Assembly: GCA_910587085.1 (NCBI GenBank)
Contig: CAJUMC010000010.1
Coordinates: forward strand, 3,596 to 46,660
Reading direction: 5' to 3'
From: an uncultured Lachnospiraceae bacterium
Lineage (GTDB): Bacteria > Bacillota > Clostridia > Lachnospirales > Lachnospiraceae
DNA: 43,065 bases
The stretch's first letter is position 1. Each line of letters begins with the position of its first letter. The position numbers were made by a program, and so were the translations under genes. Shown here piece after piece: positions 1-8,290 of the stretch. Below the pieces are notes generated by a model. That model did no database searches and was not told the origin of the DNA. It was given only the letters and a program-made list of their open reading frames with translations.

Positions 1-128
1 ATAATGTCGCCAGACATTATACCGGCGCCGATTTGTTATCGACCGCAGGGAGAAAAATTTCAAAGACAAATCGTGCGCATCCCCCGGAGGGAAGCATGTC
101 CGGAGGACATGAAATAATGTCGCCAGAC
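1..128. repeat. 15-bp direct repeat and hairpins upstream of nrdD
   Basis: The 15-mer ataatgtcgccagac occurs at 1-15 and again at 114-128, just before nrdD. The first copy continues into an 8-bp inverted repeat (1-8 with 13-20, four-base loop). A second hairpin, catgtcc/ggacatg with a GGA loop, lies at 95-111. No sigma-A promoter and no NrdR-box pair was recognised here. The region is cut by the window edge, so the full element is not visible. Confidence 0.5.
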
Positions 129-148
129 TAAGAAAGGATGAAGGAAAT

Positions 149-2275
149 ATGAAGGTTATTAAGCGGGACGGACGAATCGTTGATTATGACAGAAATAAAA
201 TACTTATCGCGATCCGCAAGGCGAACGATGAGGTTAAGCTGAAGGAGAAAATCTCCGAAGGCAAAATAGAGGGCATTGTCCGCGCGATCGAGTCGCTTCA
301 GAGGGAGACGATGCAGGTCGAGGAAATACAGGATGTGATCGAGGAAAAGCTGATGGAGGACGGGAAATATACGCTCGCCAAAACTTACATTCTGTATCGC
401 TATACAAGGGAGCTTGTGCGCAAGGCCAACACGACGGACGATTCGATTCTCAGCCTGATCCGCCATGATAACAAGGATGTTATGGAAGAGAATTCCAATA
501 AAAATGCGATTATTGCCTCGACGCAGCGCGATCTGATCGCAGGGGAGGTATCCAAGGATCTGACGAAACGCCTGCTGCTTCCGGAAAAAATTTCCAAAGC
601 TCACGAAGAAGGAGTTCTGCATTTTCATGATGCGGATTATTTTTTGCAGTCTATTTTCAACTGCTGTCTGATTAATATCCGGGACATGTTTGAAAACGGG
701 ACCGTGATGAACGGCAAGCTGATCGAAAGCCCGAAAAGCTTTCAGGTAGCCTGCACGGTTATGACGCAGATTATCTCTGCGGTGGCAAGCAGCCAGTACG
801 GCGGCCAGTCGGTTGACGTAAGGCATCTCGGGAAATATCTGCGCATTACAAGGGAAAAATACAAGAGCCGCTATGAGGAGGAATTCGGCGGAAAGCTGGC
901 GCCGGAACTGCTGGACGAGCTGGTAGAAGAGCGCGTGAAGGATGAACTGAAATCCGGAGTGCAGACAATTCAATACCAGATCAATACATTAATGACAACA
1001 AATGGTCAGTCCCCGTTTGTCACTTTATTTTTAAATCTGGATAGAAACGACGAATATCTGGAAGAAAACGCGATGATTGTCGAGGAGATCCTGTGCCAGC
1101 GGCTGGAGGGCATCAAAAACGAGAAGGGTGTTTTCGTGACGCCTGCTTTTCCCAAACTGATCTACGTGCTGGACGAGCATAACTGTCTTCAGGGCGGCAA
1201 ATATGATTATATCACGCGTCTTGCGGTTAAATGCTCCGCAAAACGTCTGTATCCGGATTATATTTCCGCAAAGAAAATGCGGGAAAATTATGAGGGAAAC
1301 GTATTCAGCTGTATGGGCTGCCGCAGCTTTCTGACACCGTGGAAGGATGAAAACGGACAGTATCAGTTTGAGGGCCGCTTCAACCAGGGGGTTGTCAGCC
1401 TTAATCTGCCGCAGATCGGCATTCTTGCGCAGGGCGACGAGGAACTGTTCTGGCAGCTGCTGGAGGAGCGGCTGTCACTCTGCTTTGAGGCGCTGATGTG
1501 CCGGCACCGGGCGCTGGAGGGGACGCTCTCGGATGTCAGTCCGATCCACTGGCAGTACGGGGCGATTGCGCGGCTGAAGAAGGGGGAGACCATCGATCCG
1601 CTTCTTCACGGCGGCTACTCGACCATTTCGCTCGGCTACATCGGTCTTTATGAGGTGACAAAGCTGATGACAGGCGTCAGCCATACGAACCCGAAGGGCC
1701 TTGATTTTGCGCTCCGCATCATGAAACGTCTGCGCAGAGCAACGGATACCTGGAAGGAGGAGACGGGCATCGGTTTCGGGCTGTACGGCACGCCGGCGGA
1801 ATCGCTCTGCTACCGGTTTGCGCGGATCGACAGAGAGCGTTTCGGAGAGATTGCGGATGTGACGGACAAGGGGTACTATACCAATTCGTACCATGTGGAT
1901 GTCCGGGAAAAGATCGACGCGTTCAGCAAATTCAAGTTCGAAAGCCAGTTCCAGGTAATTTCTTCCGGCGGAGCCATCTCTTACGTGGAGATCCCGAATA
2001 TGCGGAATAATCTGGAAGCGCTGGAGGAGGTCGTAAAATTTATATACGAGAATATCCAGTATGCCGAATTCAACACGAAATCCGACTACTGCCATGTCTG
2101 CGGCTTTGACGGCGAGATTATTGTAAACGACAGGCTGGAATGGGAATGTCCGCAGTGCGGCAACAAGGATCATGCCAAAATGAACGTTACGAGGCGGACC
2201 TGCGGCTATCTCGGCGAAAATTTCTGGAATGTCGGAAAGACGAAGGAAATCAGCGCCCGGGTTCTGCATCTGTAG
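149..2275 (+). CDS. nrdD: Anaerobic ribonucleoside-triphosphate reductase (class III, NrdD)
   Basis: Cytosolic glycyl-radical enzyme that reduces ribonucleoside triphosphates to deoxyribonucleotides in the absence of oxygen; it is activated by NrdG, encoded just downstream. The 708-residue length is normal for the family. An ATP-cone allosteric domain occupies about residues 1-90 (MKVIKRDGRIVDYDRNKI). The catalytic barrel follows, with the cysteine-containing segment FNCCLIN. The C-terminus has a four-cysteine zinc site (C648, C651, C667, C670) and the glycyl-radical motif RTCGYLG, with the radical glycine at about 686. The start has an AAGGA-type ribosome binding site. The gene is intact. 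Confidence 0.97.
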   Translation: MKVIKRDGRIVDYDRNKILIAIRKANDEVKLKEKISEGKIEGIVRAIESLQRETMQVEEIQDVIEEKLMEDGKYTLAKTYILYRYTRELVRKANTTDDSILSLIRHDNKDVMEENSNKNAIIASTQRDLIAGEVSKDLTKRLLLPEKISKAHEEGVLHFHDADYFLQSIFNCCLINIRDMFENGTVMNGKLIESPKSFQVACTVMTQIISAVASSQYGGQSVDVRHLGKYLRITREKYKSRYEEEFGGKLAPELLDELVEERVKDELKSGVQTIQYQINTLMTTNGQSPFVTLFLNLDRNDEYLEENAMIVEEILCQRLEGIKNEKGVFVTPAFPKLIYVLDEHNCLQGGKYDYITRLAVKCSAKRLYPDYISAKKMRENYEGNVFSCMGCRSFLTPWKDENGQYQFEGRFNQGVVSLNLPQIGILAQGDEELFWQLLEERLSLCFEALMCRHRALEGTLSDVSPIHWQYGAIARLKKGETIDPLLHGGYSTISLGYIGLYEVTKLMTGVSHTNPKGLDFALRIMKRLRRATDTWKEETGIGFGLYGTPAESLCYRFARIDRERFGEIADVTDKGYYTNSYHVDVREKIDAFSKFKFESQFQVISSGGAISYVEIPNMRNNLEALEEVVKFIYENIQYAEFNTKSDYCHVCGFDGEIIVNDRLEWECPQCGNKDHAKMNVTRRTCGYLGENFWNVGKTKEISARVLHL

Positions 2276-2296
2276 CAGCCAAAGAACCCGGAAACA

Positions 2297-2335
2297 TCCG
2301 GTCAGAAATAATGCTGCAGTGATGTTCTGACCGGA
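2297..2335 (+). other. Stem-loop between nrdD and nrdG
   Basis: A perfect 11-bp inverted repeat (2297-2307 with 2325-2335, 17-base loop) lies in the 115-nt gap between nrdD and nrdG. There is no T-tract after it, so it is not a standard intrinsic terminator. An RNA-processing or stability element that sets the nrdD:nrdG ratio is one reading (inference). Confidence 0.5.
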
Positions 2336-2390
2336 CTGCACTGCTGCACGGCACATCGGGGACGGGCGGGGGAACGGGAGAGAAATCATT

Positions 2391-2927
2391 ATGAACTATG
2401 CGGATATAAAATATTGTGATGTTGCGAACGGGCCGGGCGTGCGGGTGTCGCTGTTTGTCAGCGGCTGCACAAGGCGCTGTCCGGGCTGCTTTAATCAGGA
2501 GGCATGGGATTTCCATTACGGAAATCTGTTTACGGAGCAGGTGGAGGAGCAGATTATGCAATGGCTCCGTCCGGACTATATCCGCGGCCTCACCGTGCTG
2601 GGGGGAGAGCCGTTTGAGCACAGCAATCAGGCCGGACTGCTTCCCCTGCTGAAGCGGGTGAAAAAGCTATTTCCGGACAAGGATATCTGGTGCTTTTCCG
2701 GCTATCTGTTTGATGAGGATATATGCGGCAGGATGTGCAGAGAATGGAAAGAGACGCCGGAAATGCTCTCTTGCATCGACGTCCTTGTGGACGGCAGATT
2801 TGAGGAAGCACTGAAAAATGTAAATCTGAGGTTTAAAGGCTCCTCCAATCAGCGGACAATTCTGGTGCAGGAATCGCTGCGGGAGGGAAAAATCATTTTA
2901 TGGAACCCTCCGGAGTACGGAGCCTGA
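2391..2927 (+). CDS. nrdG: Anaerobic ribonucleotide reductase activating protein (NrdG)
   Basis: Radical-SAM activase that binds a [4Fe-4S] cluster and S-adenosylmethionine to install the glycyl radical on NrdD. The cluster motif CTRRCPGC is at residues 26-33 (C26, C30, C33), preceded by the family segment GPGVRVSLFVSGC; the SAM-binding motif LGGEPFEH is near residue 70. The 178-residue length is typical. It lies 115 nt after nrdD on the same strand, the usual pairing, with a hairpin in the gap. Confidence 0.96.
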   Translation: MNYADIKYCDVANGPGVRVSLFVSGCTRRCPGCFNQEAWDFHYGNLFTEQVEEQIMQWLRPDYIRGLTVLGGEPFEHSNQAGLLPLLKRVKKLFPDKDIWCFSGYLFDEDICGRMCREWKETPEMLSCIDVLVDGRFEEALKNVNLRFKGSSNQRTILVQESLREGKIILWNPPEYGA

Positions 2928-3032
2928 ACAAAGGGAACACCGCCGAAGGCGCGGCGGCCGGACGGCAGCAGTAGCATGTTGGCTTTTGCGGACAGACAGA
3001 GGATAAACGTGCGTTAAGAACAGGAGGCGGAA

Positions 3033-4019
3033 ATGGGAAAATATTGGAATGCGCTGCGGTTCGGGAATGCAAAAACAAAGCGGATTATATGGTCCGCAAT
3101 CGGCCTTTTCCTGCTTTTGATCGCGGGGACAGCGTTTGCTGCGGCCGGAGGCGGCGCGGTCTGGGCGCTGATCGCAGTATTTTCCCTTGTTATGGACATC
3201 GTGCTGCTCCAGTCAGTCAAATTCGGCGAGGTAGAGCTGCGCAGGAGCACCCAGAAAGACTCTTCCCGCGGAGGAAAGAGAGACGCAGGAAAGGAAGAGG
3301 AGCCGGCAAAGTTCGGACAGATCTCCGAGATCACCAAGGAGGATATCCGGCAGCTGCTGGTGCATTACCGGGCGAAGAAAGAGCATGTTCCGGTTGTGAT
3401 CGATTCCTTTCCGGCGGAAAACGTAAGACAGTCCGCGGCGTATCTGTGGAAGGATCGGGGATACCTTCAGCTGCTGGTTCTGTCGGCCAGACCGAAAAAT
3501 ATTGCAGTTCCGCTGAAGAAGGTTACGGGACTTACCTGCCGCCGCGGAGAGGAAATCAATCCGTCAACCGAATATGAGGAACTCCGCAAGCCCTCTGTTC
3601 TCAATCTGGCTTACCAGGAACTTCTTCCGACTTACACGGAGCGCCAGAGGGCAGGAGGAAGAAAGTATTATACAAAAAATTTATATGTGCTTGCACCTGG
3701 AATTGAGTTGACAAACACTTCTGTGAGAAATTTACAGAAAATACTGCCCCTTCCGGTGTCCTTTGAAGGACTGTCGGACGAGGGGGAAAGCCCGTATTAT
3801 CAGGAGGCAAGGTGGCAGAAGCTTCTGCTGATGGACAAAATTCTTACGGCGTCGGAATACAGAGAGAAAATCAGCGGGATTCTCAAGGAAATGTCGGATC
3901 GGATGCCGAAGGCCGGGTTTGCAGCCGATCTGGAGCGTATGGTGCGCGAAAGGCTTGTGACGCGCGAGGTGGCGGCTTATTTTCTGGAGTACCGGAAAAA
4001 GCAGGAAAAGAAAAAATAG
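3033..4019 (+). CDS. Hypothetical membrane-anchored protein with two N-terminal TM segments
   Basis: No family recognised. Of its 328 residues, two hydrophobic segments (about residues 18-37 and 42-60) form a short hairpin in the membrane, followed by a charged linker (about 70-95, rich in K, R, E and D) and a soluble, probably cytoplasmic, domain of about 230 residues ending in a lysine-rich tail. It has the ribosome binding site AGGAGG (3020-3027) and ATG 3033. It lies 105 nt after nrdG and 110 nt before the DUF1653 gene, all on the same strand, so it may be cotranscribed with either; nothing ties it functionally to ribonucleotide reduction. Confidence 0.8.
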   Translation: MGKYWNALRFGNAKTKRIIWSAIGLFLLLIAGTAFAAAGGGAVWALIAVFSLVMDIVLLQSVKFGEVELRRSTQKDSSRGGKRDAGKEEEPAKFGQISEITKEDIRQLLVHYRAKKEHVPVVIDSFPAENVRQSAAYLWKDRGYLQLLVLSARPKNIAVPLKKVTGLTCRRGEEINPSTEYEELRKPSVLNLAYQELLPTYTERQRAGGRKYYTKNLYVLAPGIELTNTSVRNLQKILPLPVSFEGLSDEGESPYYQEARWQKLLLMDKILTASEYREKISGILKEMSDRMPKAGFAADLERMVRERLVTREVAAYFLEYRKKQEKKK

Positions 4020-4129
4020 CAGGCGGCAGGCCGGGCGGAACATCGGGCAGGGATAAGAAAAAATTCCAGAGCAGCGGCAGCATTCTGACCCGGATGAGCG
4101 GAGCAGATTGCTTCAGAAGAGGAGGAACC

Positions 4130-4825
4130 ATGAAGGACGGAAAAGGGATGCCGGACCGGGAACTGTTTTCGGCCGGGCCGGATGCAGAGCTTCCGGCAGC
4201 AGGGCAGTTCTACAGGCATTTTAAGGGAGGACTTTACCAGATTATCGGCATTGCGTGCGATGCGGACGACGGCAGGGAGCTTGTTGTCTATCAGGCTCTG
4301 TACGGAGATTACCGCTGGTATGTCAGGGAGGCCGCAGAGTTTATGAGCGCTGTGGACGGCGAAAAATATCCTCTTTCTGCAGGAAAACGGCGGTTCGAGA
4401 GGGTGCAGCCGCAGGATTCGGGCGGCGGTACGCGAACGGAGGCTGAGAAGTGGAATCGGCCGGAGAAGGACGAGAGAGCATTCCGCCGGGCGGAGAATGC
4501 GCATAATCCGAGCACGGCCGGGCCGGACAAAACAAAGGCTGCGGAAACCCCGGACGGGAGAGCTGCAGCGCAGAAGGAAGACAAAGAGCAGACGGAAGGG
4601 AGAATCCGCCCGGAGCTCCTGCGTTTCTTGGATGCGGAAAGCGCGGCGGAAAAGCTTCAGGTACTACGGCAGATCCGCGGAAAAATGGACGAGGCACTGC
4701 TCACCAGCCTTGAGCTGTCCCTGGATCTGATGCCGGACGAGCGGGAATCGGAAGAGAGGAGACTGGAGCTGGTAGAACGGAATCTTGAGAAGAGAGCCCG
4801 CTTTGAGGGCGGCAGGCTGAGATAG
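4130..4825 (+). CDS. DUF1653 domain protein
   Basis: 231 residues. The N-terminal half carries the compact DUF1653 fold, recognisable from YRHFKGGLYQIIGIA, the segment VVYQALYGDYRWYVRE and the closing FMSAVDGEKYP. The rest is a highly charged, low-complexity linker (about residues 95-165) and an acidic helical C-terminus. The function of DUF1653 is unknown. The ATG at 4130 is chosen because GAGGAGGAACC immediately precedes it; the open frame runs further upstream to 3812 but overlaps the preceding gene. The C-terminal extension beyond the domain is longer than in the minimal DUF1653 proteins. Confidence 0.85.
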   Translation: MKDGKGMPDRELFSAGPDAELPAAGQFYRHFKGGLYQIIGIACDADDGRELVVYQALYGDYRWYVREAAEFMSAVDGEKYPLSAGKRRFERVQPQDSGGGTRTEAEKWNRPEKDERAFRRAENAHNPSTAGPDKTKAAETPDGRAAAQKEDKEQTEGRIRPELLRFLDAESAAEKLQVLRQIRGKMDEALLTSLELSLDLMPDERESEERRLELVERNLEKRARFEGGRLR

Positions 4826-4956
4826 GTTACAGAGCTGCCGCACGGATTTTGTCCCGGATTTCCGGCGGCTAATGCCGGTGGTCAGAATCCGTCGCGGTGC
4901 GTAAAAATCCGGAGCTCCGGCCCTTGAGCCGTGTCCGGATTTGGTGTTTTACCGGC

Positions 4957-5448
4957 TCAGGCAATGGTTGTGCCGGTTTTTCCGTGTATCCCGTCCTGTT
5001 CAATAACATAATTGCCCTTTTTTTCTTTCTCAGCCGCTTCCCTTGCGTTCATCACGCGACCGATCACCTTGTACGGTTCGCTGAATGCGCGGTCGAACGG
5101 ACTTACCTTTACCTGTGTGATAATGGTGGAAACCGTGCGGAACAGGCCGCGGTCAAGCAGCTCGGTGCGGATGGCGTTCTGCAGATCGCAGCCGACATAG
5201 CCTTGGCTCATGGCGGAACAAAGGGACATCGGAGCGGCGGTATAGCGCGGATCCAGGCGCGCAAACTCCGTCATGGCTGTGTGTACCATGCCGGGCTGCG
5301 GGCCGTTGCTGTGTGTAACAACGATCTGGAAACCATCCTCTGCAAGATCGGCGACGGTCTTTGCCGCCAGCTTACCATTGGCTTTCTGTTCAGGAAAAGT
5401 TTCACCGAACGCACTGCGCCCGAGAGCGACAACGATTTTTTTATTCAT
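4957..5448 (-). pseudogene. Truncated carbamate kinase remnant (ArcC N-terminal half)
   Basis: 163 residues that match only the N-terminal half of carbamate kinase, an enzyme of about 310 residues that forms ATP from carbamoyl phosphate and ADP. Recognisable segments are VVALGRSAF (normally VVALGGNAL), VVTHSNGPQPG (normally HGNGPQVG), MSQGYVGCDLQNAIRTELL and IITQVKVSPFDRAFSEPYKVIG. The frame then ends after about 160 residues, so the ADP-binding half is absent. Glycine and asparagine residues of the two substrate motifs are substituted. Truncation plus motif decay argue for a non-functional remnant; a repurposed short protein is possible. The start ATG 5448 has a GGGGG ribosome binding site. 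No other arginine deiminase pathway gene is nearby. Confidence 0.75.
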
Positions 5449-5626
5449 GGCAATCCCCCGCTTCTGTATTAAACAGTTTATTACGTATAAAATATCTAAG
5501 TATAGCATGTCTGAGAAAAAAGGGAAGGAAATATTGCCTGTTTGCGGCAGGAGCGCGGCTTTGGCCGCTTCCGAATCGGGAAGGCGGCACGTAAAATCGG
5601 AAGAGCTCGTCATGCAAAGTATGTTC

Positions 5627-5655
5627 TTGAATTCTTTTCGGGATCATGCTACTAT
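5627..5655 (+). promoter_or_regulatory. Sigma-A-type promoter upstream of mgsA
   Basis: TTGAAT (5627-5632), a 17-base spacer and TACTAT (5650-5655). Transcription would begin near 5662, about 215 nt before mgsA, and would include the small open frame at 5673. Confidence 0.5.
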
Positions 5656-5672
5656 GGAAGGACATAGGGCGC

Positions 5673-5810
5673 ATGGAGAAAGAGAAGAACCGGATGCAGA
5701 TCAGGCCGGATTTTGGAAAAGATGCCGGCGCATGGAGGAAGGGAAGACAAGAAGGGCTCATAGCATCAGCGGAAGGCAGACGGGCAGTGAAACGGAATAA
5801 ATGGGGATAA
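5673..5810 (+). CDS. Possible 45-residue basic peptide upstream of mgsA
   Basis: A short frame begins 11 nt after the predicted transcription start of the mgsA promoter and ends 65 nt before mgsA. The peptide is strongly basic and has no cysteine or hydrophobic segment. The ribosome binding site is weak (AGGGC). It could be a leader peptide or chance; it is listed because the rest of this 410-nt gap holds no other coding signal. Confidence 0.22.
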   Translation: MEKEKNRMQIRPDFGKDAGAWRKGRQEGLIASAEGRRAVKRNKWG

Positions 5811-5875
5811 ATGTAAAATATAGAAATGATATATTTCAGAGATAAAATGGGCAAATCATGAAAGGAGAAGCAAAT

Positions 5876-6361
5876 ATGGTGGAAGATGATTTTATCTATT
5901 TCAAGATTGAGAAGACAAAGCATATTGCATTGATTGCGCACGACGGAAAAAAGCAGGAGCTGGTGGAATGGGCCGAAAAAAACAAGGACATCCTGAAAAA
6001 TCATTTTCTGTGCGGGACGGGGACGACGGCACGGCTTGTCGCAGAGCGGACGGGGCTGCCGGTGCGGGCATATAACAGCGGCCCGCTGGGCGGTGACCAG
6101 CAGATTGGCGCCCGGATTGTGGAGGGCGGCATTGACTTTGTCGTGTTTTTGTGGGATCCGCTGGAATCCCAGCCGCACGATCCGGATGTCAAGGCGCTGC
6201 TGCGGATTGCGGTCGTCTATGATATTCCGGTGGCCAACAATCTTGCCACGGCTGATTTTCTGCTTGCCTCCCGGCTGATGGACGGGGAGTATGACCGCAG
6301 AGTACAGAATTTTAACAAGACAATGAAGGCGCGCCTCGAGACTTTTGAGGCGGGAAAATAA
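5876..6361 (+). CDS. mgsA: Methylglyoxal synthase
   Basis: Cytosolic lyase that converts dihydroxyacetone phosphate to methylglyoxal and phosphate, bypassing lower glycolysis when phosphate is limiting or sugar phosphates accumulate. Family motifs are HIALIAHDGKK at the N-terminus, the phosphate-binding CGTGTTARL, the signature GPLGGDQQIGARI with the catalytic aspartate, and FLWDPLESQPHDPDVKALLRI. The 161 residues match the family. An upstream in-frame ATG at 5858 overlaps the ribosome binding site AAAGGAG, so ATG 5876 is the real start. Confidence 0.95.
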   Translation: MVEDDFIYFKIEKTKHIALIAHDGKKQELVEWAEKNKDILKNHFLCGTGTTARLVAERTGLPVRAYNSGPLGGDQQIGARIVEGGIDFVVFLWDPLESQPHDPDVKALLRIAVVYDIPVANNLATADFLLASRLMDGEYDRRVQNFNKTMKARLETFEAGK

Positions 6362-6369
6362 ACAGAGAA

Positions 6370-6472
6370 AAAAGGCTGCCGTGCAGATCGCAGATATGTT
6401 TCTTCCTAAATAACAGGCTTTATCCGTTATCTTGCCTGTGTGGAAGAGAACATAACGATCCGGCAGCCTTTT
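6370..6472. terminator. Long bidirectional hairpin between mgsA and metY
   Basis: A 103-nt, nearly continuous imperfect hairpin fills the gap between two convergent genes. Outer stem aaaaggctgccg/cggcagcctttt (12 bp, 6370-6381 with 6461-6472), then gatcg/cgatc (6386-6390 with 6456-6460), atgtt/aacat and cttcc/ggaag (6396-6406 with 6442-6453), and inner acaggc/gcctgt (6413-6418 with 6434-6439). T-runs flank both sides, so it can terminate both transcripts. Confidence 0.7.
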
Positions 6473-6546
6473 CATCTGCACGCCTGCTCATACAGCGCCC
6501 TTTCGAAGCGGAGCCGCCGGGCCGGTGGTCAGATCGGATTTCCGGA

Positions 6547-7809
6547 TTAAATGGCGGCAAAGCCCTTTTTCAGATCAGCGAGAATGTCCTCAATATTTTC
6601 CAGTCCGACGGAAAGACGGATCATGCCGCCGTCGATCCCAGCTGCCGCCAGCTGTTCCTCCGTGAGCTGGCGGTGGGTCGCTGAGGCCGGGTGAAGGACG
6701 CAGGTGCGGATATCCGCAACATGCACCACATTGGAGGCAAGCTCGAGATGATCCATAAATTTTACGGCATTGCCGCGCCCGCCGCGGATACAGAAGGAAA
6801 TTACGCCGCTGCAGCCGTCCGGGAGGTATTTTTTTGCCGCCTCATGATAGCGGTTCGATGCCAGTCCGGGGTAATTGACCGAATCAACTTTTTCATGTCC
6901 TTCCAGAAATTCGGCGGCGCGCTGCGCGTTTATGCAGTACTGACGCATGCGAACCGGGAGAGTTTCGAGCCCGAGATTGAGCAGGAAGGCCGAATTTGCA
7001 GCCGGATAGCAGCCGAAATCGCGCATCAGCTGCATTCTTGCCTTGATAATATAGGCCATCGGGCCGAAAGCTTTTGTATAAGAAACGCCGTGGTAACTTT
7101 CGTCCGGCTCCACAAAATCCGGAAAATTGCCGTTCGTCCAGTCAAAGCTTCCGGCATCCACGATAACGCCGCCGCCCTGTACGGCGTGTCCGTCCATATA
7201 TTTTGTAGTGGAATGCACGACGATATCCGCGCCGAATTCAAACGGGCGGCAGAGAACCGGCGTCGCAAAAGTGTTGTCAATAATCAGCGGAACGCCGTGT
7301 CTGTGGGCAAGCCCGGCAAATTTTTCAATATCAAATACGGTGAGGGCGGGATTGGCAAGGGTCTCCCCGAAAACAGCCTTTGTATTCGGGCGGAACGCCG
7401 CCTCAAGCTCGTCCTCGCCGGCGTCTGCATTTACGAAAATGCATTCGATTCCAAGCTTTTTCAGCGTTACAGCGAACAGATTGATCGTTCCGCCGTAGAT
7501 TGTGGCAGCGGCAATAAAGCTGTCGCCCGCGCTGCACAGATTCAAAATGGAGAGCAGCGAGGCGGCCTGCCCGCTGGAGGTGCACATCGCGCCGATCCCT
7601 CCCTCAAGCGCCGCGATTTTTTTCTCCACGGCATCGACGGTCGGATTGGCAAATCGCGAATACATGAACTCCGTCGGCATGTCGAACAGCTGAGCGATAT
7701 GTTCGGTGGAATCAAAGCAGTAGGTGGTGCTTTGAACGATGGGTACGACGCGGGGTTCCCCGTTTTTCGGCGTATAGCCGGCGTGCAGGCACTGCGTTTC
7801 AATTTTCAT
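6547..7809 (-). CDS. metY: O-acetylhomoserine aminocarboxypropyltransferase (sulfhydrylase)
   Basis: PLP enzyme of the Cys/Met metabolism family that makes homocysteine from O-acetylhomoserine and sulfide. The 420-residue length fits MetY-type proteins rather than the roughly 380 residues of cystathionine synthases or lyases. Seen motifs: ETQCLHAGYTP at the N-terminus, ESSGQAA-like SSGQAASLLS, IIDNTFATPVLCRPFEFGAD, and the PLP lysine in VVHSTTKYMDGH. The C-terminus has the family segment VVHVADIRTCVLHPASATH. The start ATG 7809 follows GGAGGTAATAAT; the frame extends 17 codons further but without a ribosome binding site. It has its own promoter and is convergent with mgsA. Confidence 0.94.
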   Translation of the reverse strand: MKIETQCLHAGYTPKNGEPRVVPIVQSTTYCFDSTEHIAQLFDMPTEFMYSRFANPTVDAVEKKIAALEGGIGAMCTSSGQAASLLSILNLCSAGDSFIAAATIYGGTINLFAVTLKKLGIECIFVNADAGEDELEAAFRPNTKAVFGETLANPALTVFDIEKFAGLAHRHGVPLIIDNTFATPVLCRPFEFGADIVVHSTTKYMDGHAVQGGGVIVDAGSFDWTNGNFPDFVEPDESYHGVSYTKAFGPMAYIIKARMQLMRDFGCYPAANSAFLLNLGLETLPVRMRQYCINAQRAAEFLEGHEKVDSVNYPGLASNRYHEAAKKYLPDGCSGVISFCIRGGRGNAVKFMDHLELASNVVHVADIRTCVLHPASATHRQLTEEQLAAAGIDGGMIRLSVGLENIEDILADLKKGFAAI

Positions 7810-7850
7810 ATTATTACCTCCGCAAGATAAGTACTTTTGTATCTTATGGG

Positions 7851-7879
7851 ATTGTAGCATATTGCGGAATTCCGGTCAA
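7851..7879 (-). promoter_or_regulatory. metY promoter
   Basis: On the minus strand: TTGACC (complement of 7874-7879), 17-base spacer, TACAAT (complement of 7851-7856). Transcription would begin near 7844, leaving a 35-nt leader with no room for a riboswitch. Confidence 0.75.
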
Positions 7880-7982
7880 GAGAATACCGGGGCAGGTCTT
7901 GGGGCAGAGCGCCTGAAATTCCTGTAAAACAGGGTGCTGGAAGAGAATTGAAAAAATTTTTTGCTTTAAAGCAATAAAATTC

Positions 7983-8011
7983 TTGAAATGAACGCCGCGA
8001 TGTTGTATAAT
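7983..8011 (+). promoter_or_regulatory. gdhA promoter
   Basis: TTGAAA (7983-7988), 17-base spacer, perfect TATAAT (8006-8011). The predicted start near 8018 gives a leader of about 270 nt before gdhA. Confidence 0.8.
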
Positions 8012-8019
8012 GACAAAAG

Positions 8020-8063
8020 GCGATACAAAGGCGTACGGCTTTCTCTTTGTGTCGCGTTTTTTT
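8020..8063 (+). terminator. Terminator-like hairpin at the 5' end of the gdhA leader
   Basis: The 11-bp stem gcgatacaaag/ctttgtgtcgc (8020-8030 with 8045-8055, one G-U pair) is followed by a seven-T run (8057-8063) and preceded by an A-run (8015-8018). It begins about two bases after the predicted start of transcription, so most gdhA transcripts would stop after about 45 nt unless the hairpin is overridden. A leader attenuator or a short RNA product is possible. Confidence 0.6.
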
Positions 8064-8290
8064 GTGCAGATGTTTTGCAGGAAAAGCAGAGCGTGCTGCA
8101 TTTGGCCGGGCCGGAATATTTTCCTGCTCCATATAAAAGAATAATATGCCGTACAGGATTTTTCAAGAAGGTTTCCGAAAAGTTCCCGGAACTCTCCTGG
8201 TCTTGCAGGATTATGTTCCGGAAAGAATTTTTCAGAAAAAAGGAATAACGGGTGTTCCTGTGCGGACAGAAAAAAAGGAGAGTGCAGATT

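Noticed and set aside
3812..4129. N-terminal extension of the DUF1653 frame
   Set aside because: Overlaps the end of the preceding gene; a strong ribosome binding site at 4121-4127 defines ATG 4130.
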